A stretch of 5,549 bases of DNA from Neisseriaceae bacterium (lineage in GTDB: Bacteria > Pseudomonadota > Gammaproteobacteria > Burkholderiales > UBA11063), in assembly GCA_947470205.1 (NCBI GenBank), contig CANISK010000110.1, positions 1 to 5,549 of the forward strand, written 5' to 3'. Every line of letters starts with the position of its first letter. The stretch's first letter is position 1. Both the position numbers and the translations under genes were made by a program. Below the pieces are notes generated by a model, which had not been told where the DNA came from, did no database searches, and saw only the letters and a list, made by a program, of their open reading frames with translations. Positions 1-5,368 of this stretch are shown piece by piece.

Positions 1-440
1 ATGGATGTATGGGGCAAAAAATGAGCAATGACCCAACAATATCACTTGAAAGTGCAGTTCAATGTGATAATCAAACTGGTCAAGTGTGCATACCAAATTG
101 CACCAATATGCAAGATGGAAGATATTGTTTGATAAGCTTATCTTTCAATAAGGGTGACCATGATTTCCCTCCGCTAGATGCAAATCCAGACCCATACCTT
201 GTACCAATAGAAATGGGCAAAGTTTTAAATCCAAAAGACCGATGGGATGTATCTTTATATGAACAAACCATCTATCAATGCAGTGATACAATTGCAAAAT
301 CTGGACGTAACACCACTAATTCATGCGTTGTAAAATTTCAATATTTTGCATCAGATAAACCATTCACTCAAAACATACAGTTTAGTATAAGTGGTATACA
401 GGCACAATTAATCACTGTAACGGGTGTACATAAAAATTAA
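1..440 (+). CDS. Putative lipoprotein, 5'-truncated by the window edge (paralog 1)
   Basis: The reading frame is open from the left edge, so the ATG at base 9 is probably not the true start. Codons at 3-8 read Gly-Cys, then MGQK-SNDPTISLESAVQCD. This matches the lipobox GC and mature N-terminus of the next gene (GCMGDKTSNDP), so the signal peptide lies left of the window and the lipidated cysteine is at bases 6-8. The mature protein is about 145 residues and keeps six cysteines at the same places as its neighbour (QCD, VC, NC, YC, QC, SC), which could form three disulfides in the periplasm or on the outer membrane. Other shared blocks are NCTNMQDG, LSFNKGD, SLYE-TIY and KFQYFAS-KPFTQ. I recognise no enzyme motif and the function is unknown. 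It differs from its paralog mainly in a mid-protein loop about five residues longer (after PPL). Confidence 0.75.
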   Translation, partial: GCMGQKMSNDPTISLESAVQCDNQTGQVCIPNCTNMQDGRYCLISLSFNKGDHDFPPLDANPDPYLVPIEMGKVLNPKDRWDVSLYEQTIYQCSDTIAKSGRNTTNSCVVKFQYFASDKPFTQNIQFSISGIQAQLITVTGVHKN

Positions 441-472
441 AATATTTTTATGCAGATATGATGACTTTTTCT

Positions 473-476
473 GGAG
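473..476 (+). promoter_or_regulatory. Ribosome binding site of lipoprotein paralog 2
   Basis: GGAG lies nine bases before the ATG at 486. It supports the start that gives a complete signal peptide. Confidence 0.6.
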
Positions 477-485
477 CTATATTCG

Positions 486-953
486 ATGAAACGTATACTT
501 CTATTGGCATCAATCGGTTTATTTTTTACTGGATGCATGGGTGACAAAACTAGCAATGACCCAACAATCTCACTTGAAAGTGCAGTCCAGTGCGATGATC
601 AAATTGGCAAAACTTGTACGCCAAATTGCACCAATATGCAAGATGGAAAATATTGCTTAGTCACGTTATCCTTTAATAAAGGAGATAATGAAAGTCCACC
701 CTTGGGATCAAACGTAAAATATCCACCAGTTGAAATGGGTGGAGACCCATCTTGGCGCACTATTTCTTTATATGAAAAAACTATTTATAATTGTGATGAC
801 ACAATCAAACAGTCTGGACGTAACAGTGTCAACTCATGCATTTTAAAATTTCAATATTTTGCATCAAATAAACCATTTACCCAAACCATACAATTAGACC
901 TAAGTGGCATACAAGCAAGACCATTCGTTGTAGGTGGCATACCTAAGCAATAA
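486..953 (+). CDS. Putative lipoprotein with six conserved cysteines (paralog 2)
   Basis: The protein has 155 residues. Residues 1-16 form a short type II signal peptide: a basic KR, a hydrophobic ILLLASIGLFF stretch, then FTG-Cys17 as lipobox. The +2 residue is Met, not Asp, so by the Lol sorting rule outer-membrane placement is more likely than inner-membrane retention. The mature part carries cysteines at 36, 44, 48, 57, 103 and 118, all conserved in the upstream paralog, so a disulfide-stabilised secreted fold is likely. By hand alignment roughly two thirds of mature residues are identical to the upstream copy, pointing to a tandem duplication. GGAG at 473-476, nine bases before the ATG, supports this start. 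Only 45 bases separate the genes, so they may be co-transcribed. Function is unknown; the conserved blocks do not match a family I can name. Confidence 0.8.
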   Translation: MKRILLLASIGLFFTGCMGDKTSNDPTISLESAVQCDDQIGKTCTPNCTNMQDGKYCLVTLSFNKGDNESPPLGSNVKYPPVEMGGDPSWRTISLYEKTIYNCDDTIKQSGRNSVNSCILKFQYFASNKPFTQTIQLDLSGIQARPFVVGGIPKQ

Positions 954-954
954 A

Positions 955-1983
955 TTAATAATCACACAACTCATTATTTATTCTATATGTCACATAAAAC
1001 ATCTCTACGTTATGTAGGCGTAAATAATCCACATTGTTTGGAATATTCGTTCCAATGATTGATGTAGCCATGTCTCGATGAATTGGTTGTATCTCATGCA
1101 CATGATTAATAAAAGATTTTCTAGAATGCCCAACCAATATCTCACACGGCAATATCTTAAATTTATCCAAATTTTTTAATATATACCAAGACTGAGGTGC
1201 ATTTACACCGAAGCCTATGCCAACGTCTAAGACAATATTTTCAAGCGGTATATTATGTTTATCAAACTGTAGAAGTTTATTTTGCATCCAAGATAAAATA
1301 AACTCTACTGGATTTGTCTCAAGTGGAATATGGACTTGTGGATTTGCAGGTATGGTCATGCTATGCATTGCAACATATTTGCGAGCGCTGTTGGTTAAAA
1401 TTTTAATTAGATCATTGTCTACATTGCCAGATACATCATTAATAATATCAATATCTTTATCTAATAACCATTTTACTGTTTCATTGTGGTAGGTATCAAT
1501 ACTCAATAATACCTTATATTTGGTTTTAATCTCAATTGCGGTGTCTATTATCAGACTTAATCGCTTTATTTCTTCTGAAGAATGCATTGGTTGTGATTGT
1601 GGATTGGTTGATTCAACACCAATATCAATTATCTGAGCTCCATGGTTAATGTGTGTTATCATTTGCTCAAAGAATTTATCTACATCCACATAAACTCCAC
1701 CATCTGAAAATGAGTCTTGAGTGTAATTCATAATCGCAAAAACATCCACTAAAGGCAAAAATGTGCGATATATTTTAGTATTATTTATAATATGCATTCT
1801 ACCCTGAGGGGATAATTGAGAGTGAGATTCAAATTCAATAAATTTCACATCGTTATTAATTTCACCACTCCCCCATCGATACAGATAATCTTCTGTTATG
1901 CTGCGCATAGTATCACAAGATATAATATTTATATTAGTATTCGTCAACAATACAATATACATATCATTGCCTATCATATACAC
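955..1983 (-). CDS. folP: Dihydropteroate synthase, divergent, with N-terminal extension
   Basis: DHPS joins 6-hydroxymethyl-dihydropterin pyrophosphate to p-aminobenzoate, making dihydropteroate in the cytoplasm. Numbered from the GTG at 1983, the landmarks run in family order: MNYTQDSFSDGG (85-96), GAQIIDIGVESTNP (115-128), SIDTY (161-165), INDVSG (181-186), AMHSM (205-209), LDVGIGFG (252-259), VGHSRKSF (284-291) and LRLHNV (321-326). The pterin-site Asp163, Asn182, Asp253 and Lys289 and the late Arg322/His324 are present. The usual MNVTPDS, ESTRP and DPGIGFGK motifs are altered (see findings). About 84 residues precede the MNYT loop, where ordinary FolP has about 15-25. The start is uncertain. 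GTG 1983 has no Shine-Dalgarno. ATG 1962 has a weak AGG seven bases upstream. The frame stays open to 2085 with a strong Shine-Dalgarno ahead of an ATT at 2082. It lies just downstream of folBK and its stop is one base from the convergent lipoprotein gene. Confidence 0.85.
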   Translation of the reverse strand: MYMIGNDMYIVLLTNTNINIISCDTMRSITEDYLYRWGSGEINNDVKFIEFESHSQLSPQGRMHIINNTKIYRTFLPLVDVFAIMNYTQDSFSDGGVYVDVDKFFEQMITHINHGAQIIDIGVESTNPQSQPMHSSEEIKRLSLIIDTAIEIKTKYKVLLSIDTYHNETVKWLLDKDIDIINDVSGNVDNDLIKILTNSARKYVAMHSMTIPANPQVHIPLETNPVEFILSWMQNKLLQFDKHNIPLENIVLDVGIGFGVNAPQSWYILKNLDKFKILPCEILVGHSRKSFINHVHEIQPIHRDMATSIIGTNIPNNVDYLRLHNVEMFYVTYRINNELCDY

Positions 1984-2062
1984 TGAGGAATATTTGAGAT
2001 TATGATGTGATCTTAATAATTGTCTAATGTACGACTTGGAATTAAATTTGATTAATTTGTAA

Positions 2063-2926
2063 TTATTGAGTGTGTTTATAATAACTCACCTCTTTAATGA
2101 TATTACTAGTGGCATTTGAGTGAGTTAATTTTTCATACAATTGACCGACTGTTTGCTTTAATACGGGGTGAACCCAATCACGTGCTATATCACAAAGTGG
2201 CATTAAAACAAAGTCTCTGTCAAGCATCATTTGATGCGGAATACGAATAAAATGATGTGAGTACTGCCAATCTTCATAGAAAATGATGTCAATATCTATA
2301 ATACGTGGTCCATTTATCACAACTTCATTCTTGCCCATTAATTTTTCTATATACTTTATTTTACTAATTAGTTTATCTGGTGCCAATGAAGTTTTCCCAA
2401 TAATTGCGGTATTAATAAAATCATGTTGTTTAATATCACTCACAGGAATGGTCTGATAAAATTTTGCAATTTCAACATTTGTAATAAAATCGCTAAGTAA
2501 CTCAATTGCGGTAATAATCTGCTGTTGTGGTAAAAATGGATGGTTAGAACCAAGAGCTAGGGCAATGTTAAATTGTCTATCTAAATGATGGCTCACTACA
2601 ATATCACACGCGTTATTTATAGATGCAAGTGGTTTTGAGAATTCAACCAATACTGATTTGATTAACCCAAAACTATTTAAGATTGCCTGTGCAATAAATT
2701 GCGCTAAGCTCTCCAATAACTGATACTGATACAACGACACTTGTTTTCTAATAAATATGACTAATTCATCATAATCCACTGTGTTTGATAGCTCATCAAA
2801 TTTATACCAATTGTTATCATAAAGATCGCATGCTACATTTATAATTAATGGTTGATATGCAGTTTGTTCAAAATCATAGCACCCAACTATCACATCTTCC
2901 CTGAGGTTATTAATTATTATTTTCAT
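2063..2926 (-). CDS. folB-folK: Bifunctional dihydroneopterin aldolase / 6-hydroxymethyl-dihydropterin pyrophosphokinase
   Basis: One 287-residue chain joins two consecutive folate steps. Residues 1-115 are a FolB aldolase domain: VGCYDFEQTAYQ with Glu20, TVDYDEL with Tyr52, LLESLA with Glu72 and SKPLAS with Lys98, the usual catalytic and pterin-binding set. Residues 119-265 are an HPPK domain: ALGSN (124-128), FYQTIPV (156-162), QHDFINTAI (167-175), NGPRIIDIDI (205-214) with Asp211 and Asp213 for magnesium, IPHQ with His231, and DRDFVLMPL (236-244) with Arg237. The canonical GR-R and W-GPR positions are changed to Lys199, Glu201 and Asn205, so HPPK activity may differ. The fold order matches known bacterial FolB-FolK fusions such as pneumococcal SulD. 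The ATG lies inside a 44-bp sequence duplicated at the end of the glycosylase gene. I find no convincing Shine-Dalgarno before it; the gene may once have been translationally coupled to udg. A TATAAC at 2955-2960 on this strand is a possible -10 without a good -35. Confidence 0.9.
   Translation of the reverse strand: MKIIINNLREDVIVGCYDFEQTAYQPLIINVACDLYDNNWYKFDELSNTVDYDELVIFIRKQVSLYQYQLLESLAQFIAQAILNSFGLIKSVLVEFSKPLASINNACDIVVSHHLDRQFNIALALGSNHPFLPQQQIITAIELLSDFITNVEIAKFYQTIPVSDIKQHDFINTAIIGKTSLAPDKLISKIKYIEKLMGKNEVVINGPRIIDIDIIFYEDWQYSHHFIRIPHQMMLDRDFVLMPLCDIARDWVHPVLKQTVGQLYEKLTHSNATSNIIKEVSYYKHTQ
2086..2095 (-). promoter_or_regulatory. Strong Shine-Dalgarno-like site inside the folBK 3' end
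   Basis: The minus strand reads AAAGAGGTGA, seven contiguous bases of which (GAGGTGA) match the anti-Shine-Dalgarno complement. It lies within the last codons of folBK, six bases (counted from GAGG) before an ATT at 2082-2080. That ATT is in the folP frame, and the frame has no stop from there into folP. No ATG, GTG or TTG follows at usable distance in that frame. It may be the folP ribosome binding site with a non-AUG start, or an accident of the Lys-Glu-Val codons. Confidence 0.35.
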
Positions 2927-2948
2927 TAAATATTTTCATTGCAAATTG
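2905..2948. repeat. 44-bp direct repeat, copy 1 (over the folB start)
   Basis: Identical base for base to 3913-3956, offset 1008; the flanking bases 2904 and 2949 already differ. It covers the first 22 bases of the folB coding sequence and 22 bases of its leader. On the minus strand the leader part spells the last codons of udg (CAATTTGCAATG and onward) out of their original context. Confidence 0.97.
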
Positions 2949-2962
2949 TATTATGTTATAAT
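2933..2962 (+). promoter_or_regulatory. Possible rightward promoter at the repeat edge
   Basis: A perfect TATAAT at 2957-2962 sits 18 bases after TTTTCA at 2933-2938, a poor -35. It overlaps the end of repeat copy 1 and would give a leader of about 250 bases to the flavin-reductase gene. In such AT-rich DNA a TATAAT by chance is common. Confidence 0.2.
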
Positions 2963-3030
2963 CCCACACTGCACAATAGCGCATTGATGTGATTGAAATT
3001 ATGAGTACTATTATTCTTAGTACATGATAC

Positions 3031-3054
3031 ATTTATTATACATATATAATAAAT
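3031..3054. repeat. Perfect AT-only inverted repeat (10-bp arms, 4-base loop)
   Basis: ATTTATTATA, then CATA, then TATAATAAAT. The arms are exact reverse complements. It sits between the divergent folBK and flavin-reductase genes. The right arm contains a TATAAT (3045-3050), so it could be an operator over a promoter or a cruciform-prone site. The all-AT stem would be weak as a terminator. Confidence 0.6.
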
Positions 3055-3140
3055 CATTTATTCACAATGAGTTGAATATAATTTAAATATAATGAAATAT
3101 GGATTATGCACCAATGATTATATTACACAATTACGTAAGA

Positions 3141-3168
3141 TTGCTTATAATATATCTTCTGATAGAAT
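3141..3168 (+). promoter_or_regulatory. Candidate promoter of the flavin-reductase gene
   Basis: TTGCTT (3141-3146), a 16-base spacer and TAGAAT (3163-3168, five of six consensus bases). Transcription would start near 3175, giving a leader of about 48 bases before the ATG at 3223. The -35 matches only in TTG. Confidence 0.3.
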
Positions 3169-3210
3169 CTAATCCATAAATTCACAATACAACAATGCGA
3201 GGTTAAGTTT

Positions 3211-3216
3211 GAAAGG
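3211..3216 (+). promoter_or_regulatory. Ribosome binding site of the flavin-reductase gene
   Basis: GAAAGG with six bases to the ATG at 3223. It supports this start. Confidence 0.55.
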
Positions 3217-3222
3217 CGTTAC

Positions 3223-3846
3223 ATGAATGATAATATCATCACTTATTCATCACAAGATATTCCATCTAGTTTATTTAAAGCAATTGTAGTGCCAAGACCA
3301 ATTGGATGGGTGAGCTCAAAAAATGAACAAGGAATACAGAATTTGGCACCATTTAGTTATTTTAATGTGGTGGGTGATGACCCATTTACTATTATGCTAT
3401 CATTCACAAGAAAACATTTAGATAGTGCTCATAAAGATACCTTGGTTAATATTGAAACCACTAAATATTTTGTAATCAATATGGTGACTTTTGATTTATA
3501 TCATCAAATGAATTCAACTGCAACAAGTATACCCAATACGGAAAGTGAATTTAGCAAATTTAATATCCCATATACTATGTCTACACACGGTGATGTACAA
3601 ATGGTTGCAAATTCTCCCATTCATTTGGAATGCACTTATTTTAGATCTGTAGACCTACCAAGTTATGATGCAACAATAACTAATCGAATGGTGTTGGGGG
3701 TGGTAAATATGGTACACATTAATAAACATATTTTGGATGTAAATGGAAACCTCGACTATAGAAAATGTCCATTAATTGCAAGAGTGGGTTATGGGGATTA
3801 TCTCACACTACACCCGGATAATTTTTTTCATAGTAAAAAACCGTAA
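3223..3846 (+). CDS. Flavin reductase-like (FMN-binding split-barrel) protein
   Basis: The 207-residue protein matches the flavin-reductase-like / flavoredoxin (DIM6/NTAB) type. IVVPRPIGWVSS (21-32) and NLAPFSYFNVV (40-50) are the hallmark FMN-site motifs, followed by DDPF (52-55), HKDTLVNIE (70-78), FVINMV (83-88), SEFSKFNI (108-115), HLECTY (134-139) and ARVGYGDY (186-193). Members bind FMN and reduce or use it as a cytoplasmic redox partner; the actual substrate cannot be read from sequence. There is no signal peptide. GAAAGG at 3211-3216, six bases before the ATG, fixes the start. It is the only + strand gene in an otherwise - strand block and is enclosed by exact 44-bp direct repeats, so it looks like an insertion into a rimI-udg-folBK-folP operon. 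Base composition resembles its neighbours, so no recent foreign origin is obvious. Confidence 0.85.
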   Translation: MNDNIITYSSQDIPSSLFKAIVVPRPIGWVSSKNEQGIQNLAPFSYFNVVGDDPFTIMLSFTRKHLDSAHKDTLVNIETTKYFVINMVTFDLYHQMNSTATSIPNTESEFSKFNIPYTMSTHGDVQMVANSPIHLECTYFRSVDLPSYDATITNRMVLGVVNMVHINKHILDVNGNLDYRKCPLIARVGYGDYLTLHPDNFFHSKKP

Positions 3847-3912
3847 ACATAGATTTTAAAAAATTCTCACAGAAGAGGGGTTATTTATAAAGCTAGCAAT
3901 TTTTAAACATAC

Positions 3913-3956
3913 GGTTATTAATTATTATTTTCATTAAATATTTTCATTGCAAATTG
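3913..3956. repeat. 44-bp direct repeat, copy 2 (over the udg 3' end)
   Basis: Exact copy of 2905-2948. It contains the last codons and TAA of udg, and also a vestigial folB start: on the minus strand an ATG at 3934-3932 begins MKIIINN exactly like folB, then leaves the folB sequence at 3912 and stops a few codons later. In this copy the folB start and the udg stop overlap by 17 bases. Confidence 0.97.
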
Positions 3957-4787
3957 CAAATCATCCCATGTATCTTTTTTTGCAGATATATTACGTAGTA
4001 AATATGTGGGGTGGAACGTTGGAATAACTGGTATATTGTTATATTCAAAAATGTTACCGCGAAGTTTATTCATCGGTTCGTTTTTATTAGTCAGAGTTTT
4101 AATCGCAAGCCAACCGAGTGTTATTATCAGCTTTGGTTTTACTAGCTGAATTTGTTTATGTAAATAATCACAACATGATTCAATTTGTGATTGTGTGGGG
4201 TTGTTGTTCATATAAGTACTGCACTTCACCAGATTACAAATATATGCGTTAGTTTTAATGTCAATATTCATCGCACTAATCATATTATTTAATATCTCCC
4301 CTCCCGTACCACTAAATGGCATCCCAGTTTTATCATCCGCTAATTCTGGGATATCACCAATAAACATCCAATCTGCATTTTCATGACCACGATATATTAC
4401 ACGATTTCGATTATTTTTGGATAGCTCGCATTTTGTGCATTGAGTAATTTCTGTTATTAATTCTTTAAAGTTTATGGGTGTTATACTGTGCTTTAAAGGT
4501 TTTGGTGCAATTGGGATAATAGATGGTTGGGTAATATCAGGGGTGTGATCTTTCGGGCTATTTTTTAAGTTTGCAATAGATGTTATTTGATTTTCTTGAA
4601 TGGTTGTGTGTGGTGTTATTATTGCATTTATTTGTGGAGCTGGTCTTGTATATTGTGCAATACTAGATTTGTCTTCCAAGTTATTATCAGCCACAAAAGA
4701 TGGATTTAATTGTTTTAACTTTACAATATCCACCTCCCATAATTGATTATAGAGAAGCTTACAAGATGAATTTGGGTTTTTATACAT
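3918..4787 (-). CDS. Family 4 (iron-sulfur) uracil-DNA glycosylase
   Basis: Family 4 enzymes remove uracil from DNA for base-excision repair and hold a 4Fe-4S cluster. Cluster ligands fit Cys117 and Cys120 (CTKC), Cys189 (VKCS) and Cys205 or Cys206 (ESCCDYL). Other landmarks are FIGDIPELADDKTGMPFSG (142-160), ILNNMI (165-170), YICNLVKC (182-189), LIITLGWLAI (220-229), LRGN (242-245), THP-type FHPTYLLRN (258-266) and W-DDL (274-277). The first active-site loop is GDIPE instead of the common GEAPG. The catalytic domain starts near residue 108. Residues 21-107 are rich in Ile, Thr, Pro and Asn with no visible fold, like the variable N-terminal linkers seen in some proteobacterial members. The ATG at 4787 has no Shine-Dalgarno and is 8 bases after the rimI stop, suggesting coupling; a strong Shine-Dalgarno lies internally at 4731-4737. 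The last 11 codons are in the direct repeat. Confidence 0.88.
   Translation of the reverse strand: MYKNPNSSCKLLYNQLWEVDIVKLKQLNPSFVADNNLEDKSSIAQYTRPAPQINAIITPHTTIQENQITSIANLKNSPKDHTPDITQPSIIPIAPKPLKHSITPINFKELITEITQCTKCELSKNNRNRVIYRGHENADWMFIGDIPELADDKTGMPFSGTGGEILNNMISAMNIDIKTNAYICNLVKCSTYMNNNPTQSQIESCCDYLHKQIQLVKPKLIITLGWLAIKTLTNKNEPMNKLRGNIFEYNNIPVIPTFHPTYLLRNISAKKDTWDDLQFAMKIFNENNN
4731..4737 (-). promoter_or_regulatory. Internal Shine-Dalgarno-like site in udg
   Basis: GGAGGTG on the minus strand is a seven-base match to the Shine-Dalgarno consensus. It is followed, five bases after GGAGG, by an in-frame ATT (4727-4725, codon 21). There is no ATG, GTG or TTG in frame at that spacing. 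It may be an internal start or a chance result of the Trp-Glu-Val codons. Confidence 0.25.
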
Positions 4788-4795
4788 AATTTATT

Positions 4796-5275
4796 TTATA
4801 TTGTTAAAGTCATGATATATGCATCACACCGAACACCGTTTATTAAGTAGTAATTTTTACGTGTACTCATGATAACAAAGTTTAATTTAGTGTAAAGTTT
4901 GATTGCTGGTATGTTATTACATGCAACTTCTAAAAAAATCTTATTTATTTTAAACTCGTGGGCAATGTCACTAATAATAAACCCCAATGAATAATACCCT
5001 ATTCCTTTTTGTTTATATTCATTGACTATGTAAAATTGTAAAATTTCCATTTCATCAAAAACAATAGACCACACAACACACCCAATAATTTTATCAGATA
5101 TTGAGTGGTCTACTATAGTATATATTTTATGATGAGGATTTTTGTAGCTTGCAGAATATTGATTAAAATTCCATGGGGTGAGACTAGATAATGTGTCTAA
5201 TTTGGCAACAGTATCTATCTCATCTTCTTTTATTGGAGCCATACATGGCAAAATCAACTGATTTGTTTTTTGCAT
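4796..5275 (-). CDS. rimI: GNAT acetyltransferase, RimI-like (ribosomal protein bS18 N-acetyltransferase type)
   Basis: RimI acetylates the N-terminal alanine of ribosomal protein S18 using acetyl-CoA. From ATG 5275 the protein has 159 residues, near the usual 148-150. This start has AAAAAGGG at 5283-5290, seven bases upstream; the ATG seven codons earlier (5296) has no Shine-Dalgarno. GNAT order is visible (numbering from 5296): TPWNFNQY (40-47), IIGCVVW (70-76), the pre-motif A strand EMEILQFYIV (82-91), the acetyl-CoA loop KQKGIG (95-100), FLEV with Glu123 (candidate base), NNIPAIKLYTKLNF (127-140) with Tyr135 (candidate acid), RKNYY (146-150) and DAYIMTL (158-164). The usual EVR is EVA and GF is NF, so it is divergent, and another GNAT substrate is possible. 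The udg gene follows 8 bases later, and rimI next to a family 4 glycosylase is a pairing I recall from other gammaproteobacteria. Confidence 0.7.
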   Translation of the reverse strand: MQKTNQLILPCMAPIKEDEIDTVAKLDTLSSLTPWNFNQYSASYKNPHHKIYTIVDHSISDKIIGCVVWSIVFDEMEILQFYIVNEYKQKGIGYYSLGFIISDIAHEFKINKIFLEVACNNIPAIKLYTKLNFVIMSTRKNYYLINGVRCDAYIMTLTI

Positions 5276-5282
5276 ATTAAAA

Positions 5283-5290
5283 CCCTTTTT
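5283..5290 (-). promoter_or_regulatory. Ribosome binding site deciding the rimI start
   Basis: AAAAAGGG on the minus strand, seven bases before ATG 5275. The longer start at 5296 has only TTTTAAAATA ahead of it, so the shorter protein is preferred. Confidence 0.55.
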
Positions 5291-5330
5291 ATACATTATT
5301 TTAAAACATATTTATAGAGAATTTACATAA

Positions 5331-5359
5331 TTTATGTTACAGTAGCTTTCGGATGTTAA
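5331..5359 (-). promoter_or_regulatory. Candidate promoter of the rimI-udg operon
   Basis: On the minus strand TTAACA (5359-5354, five of six consensus bases), a 17-base spacer and CATAAA (5336-5331, four of six). Transcription would begin near 5324, about 48 bases before the preferred rimI start. A second possible -10, TATAAA, lies closer to the gene without a good -35. Confidence 0.35.
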
Positions 5360-5368
5360 CACACTGTC

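Noticed and set aside
9..11. ATG at base 9 as the start of the first lipoprotein
   Set aside because: The frame is open to the window edge and the preceding Gly-Cys codons match the paralog's lipobox, so the start is upstream.
80..271. 63-codon minus-strand open frame inside the first lipoprotein gene
   Set aside because: It is antisense to a well-supported paralogous coding region, has no motif and is not conserved in the second copy.
1217..1492. 91-codon plus-strand open frame inside folP
   Set aside because: It is antisense to conserved DHPS motifs and has no recognisable content or ribosome binding site.
3092..3172. 26-residue open frame (starting MKYGLCTNDY) in the leader of the flavin-reductase gene
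   Set aside because: The composition looks protein-like, but there is no Shine-Dalgarno and it overlaps a candidate promoter; too short to support. It could be checked for conservation.
3847..3912. Terminator after the flavin-reductase gene
   Set aside because: Only AT-rich imperfect complementarity (TTTTAAAAAATT with AATTTTTAAA) and an isolated GCTAGC; no GC stem with a T run.
5276..5296. Longer rimI start at 5296
   Set aside because: No Shine-Dalgarno before it, while AAAAAGGG is well placed for the ATG at 5275, and the shorter protein is nearer the family length.
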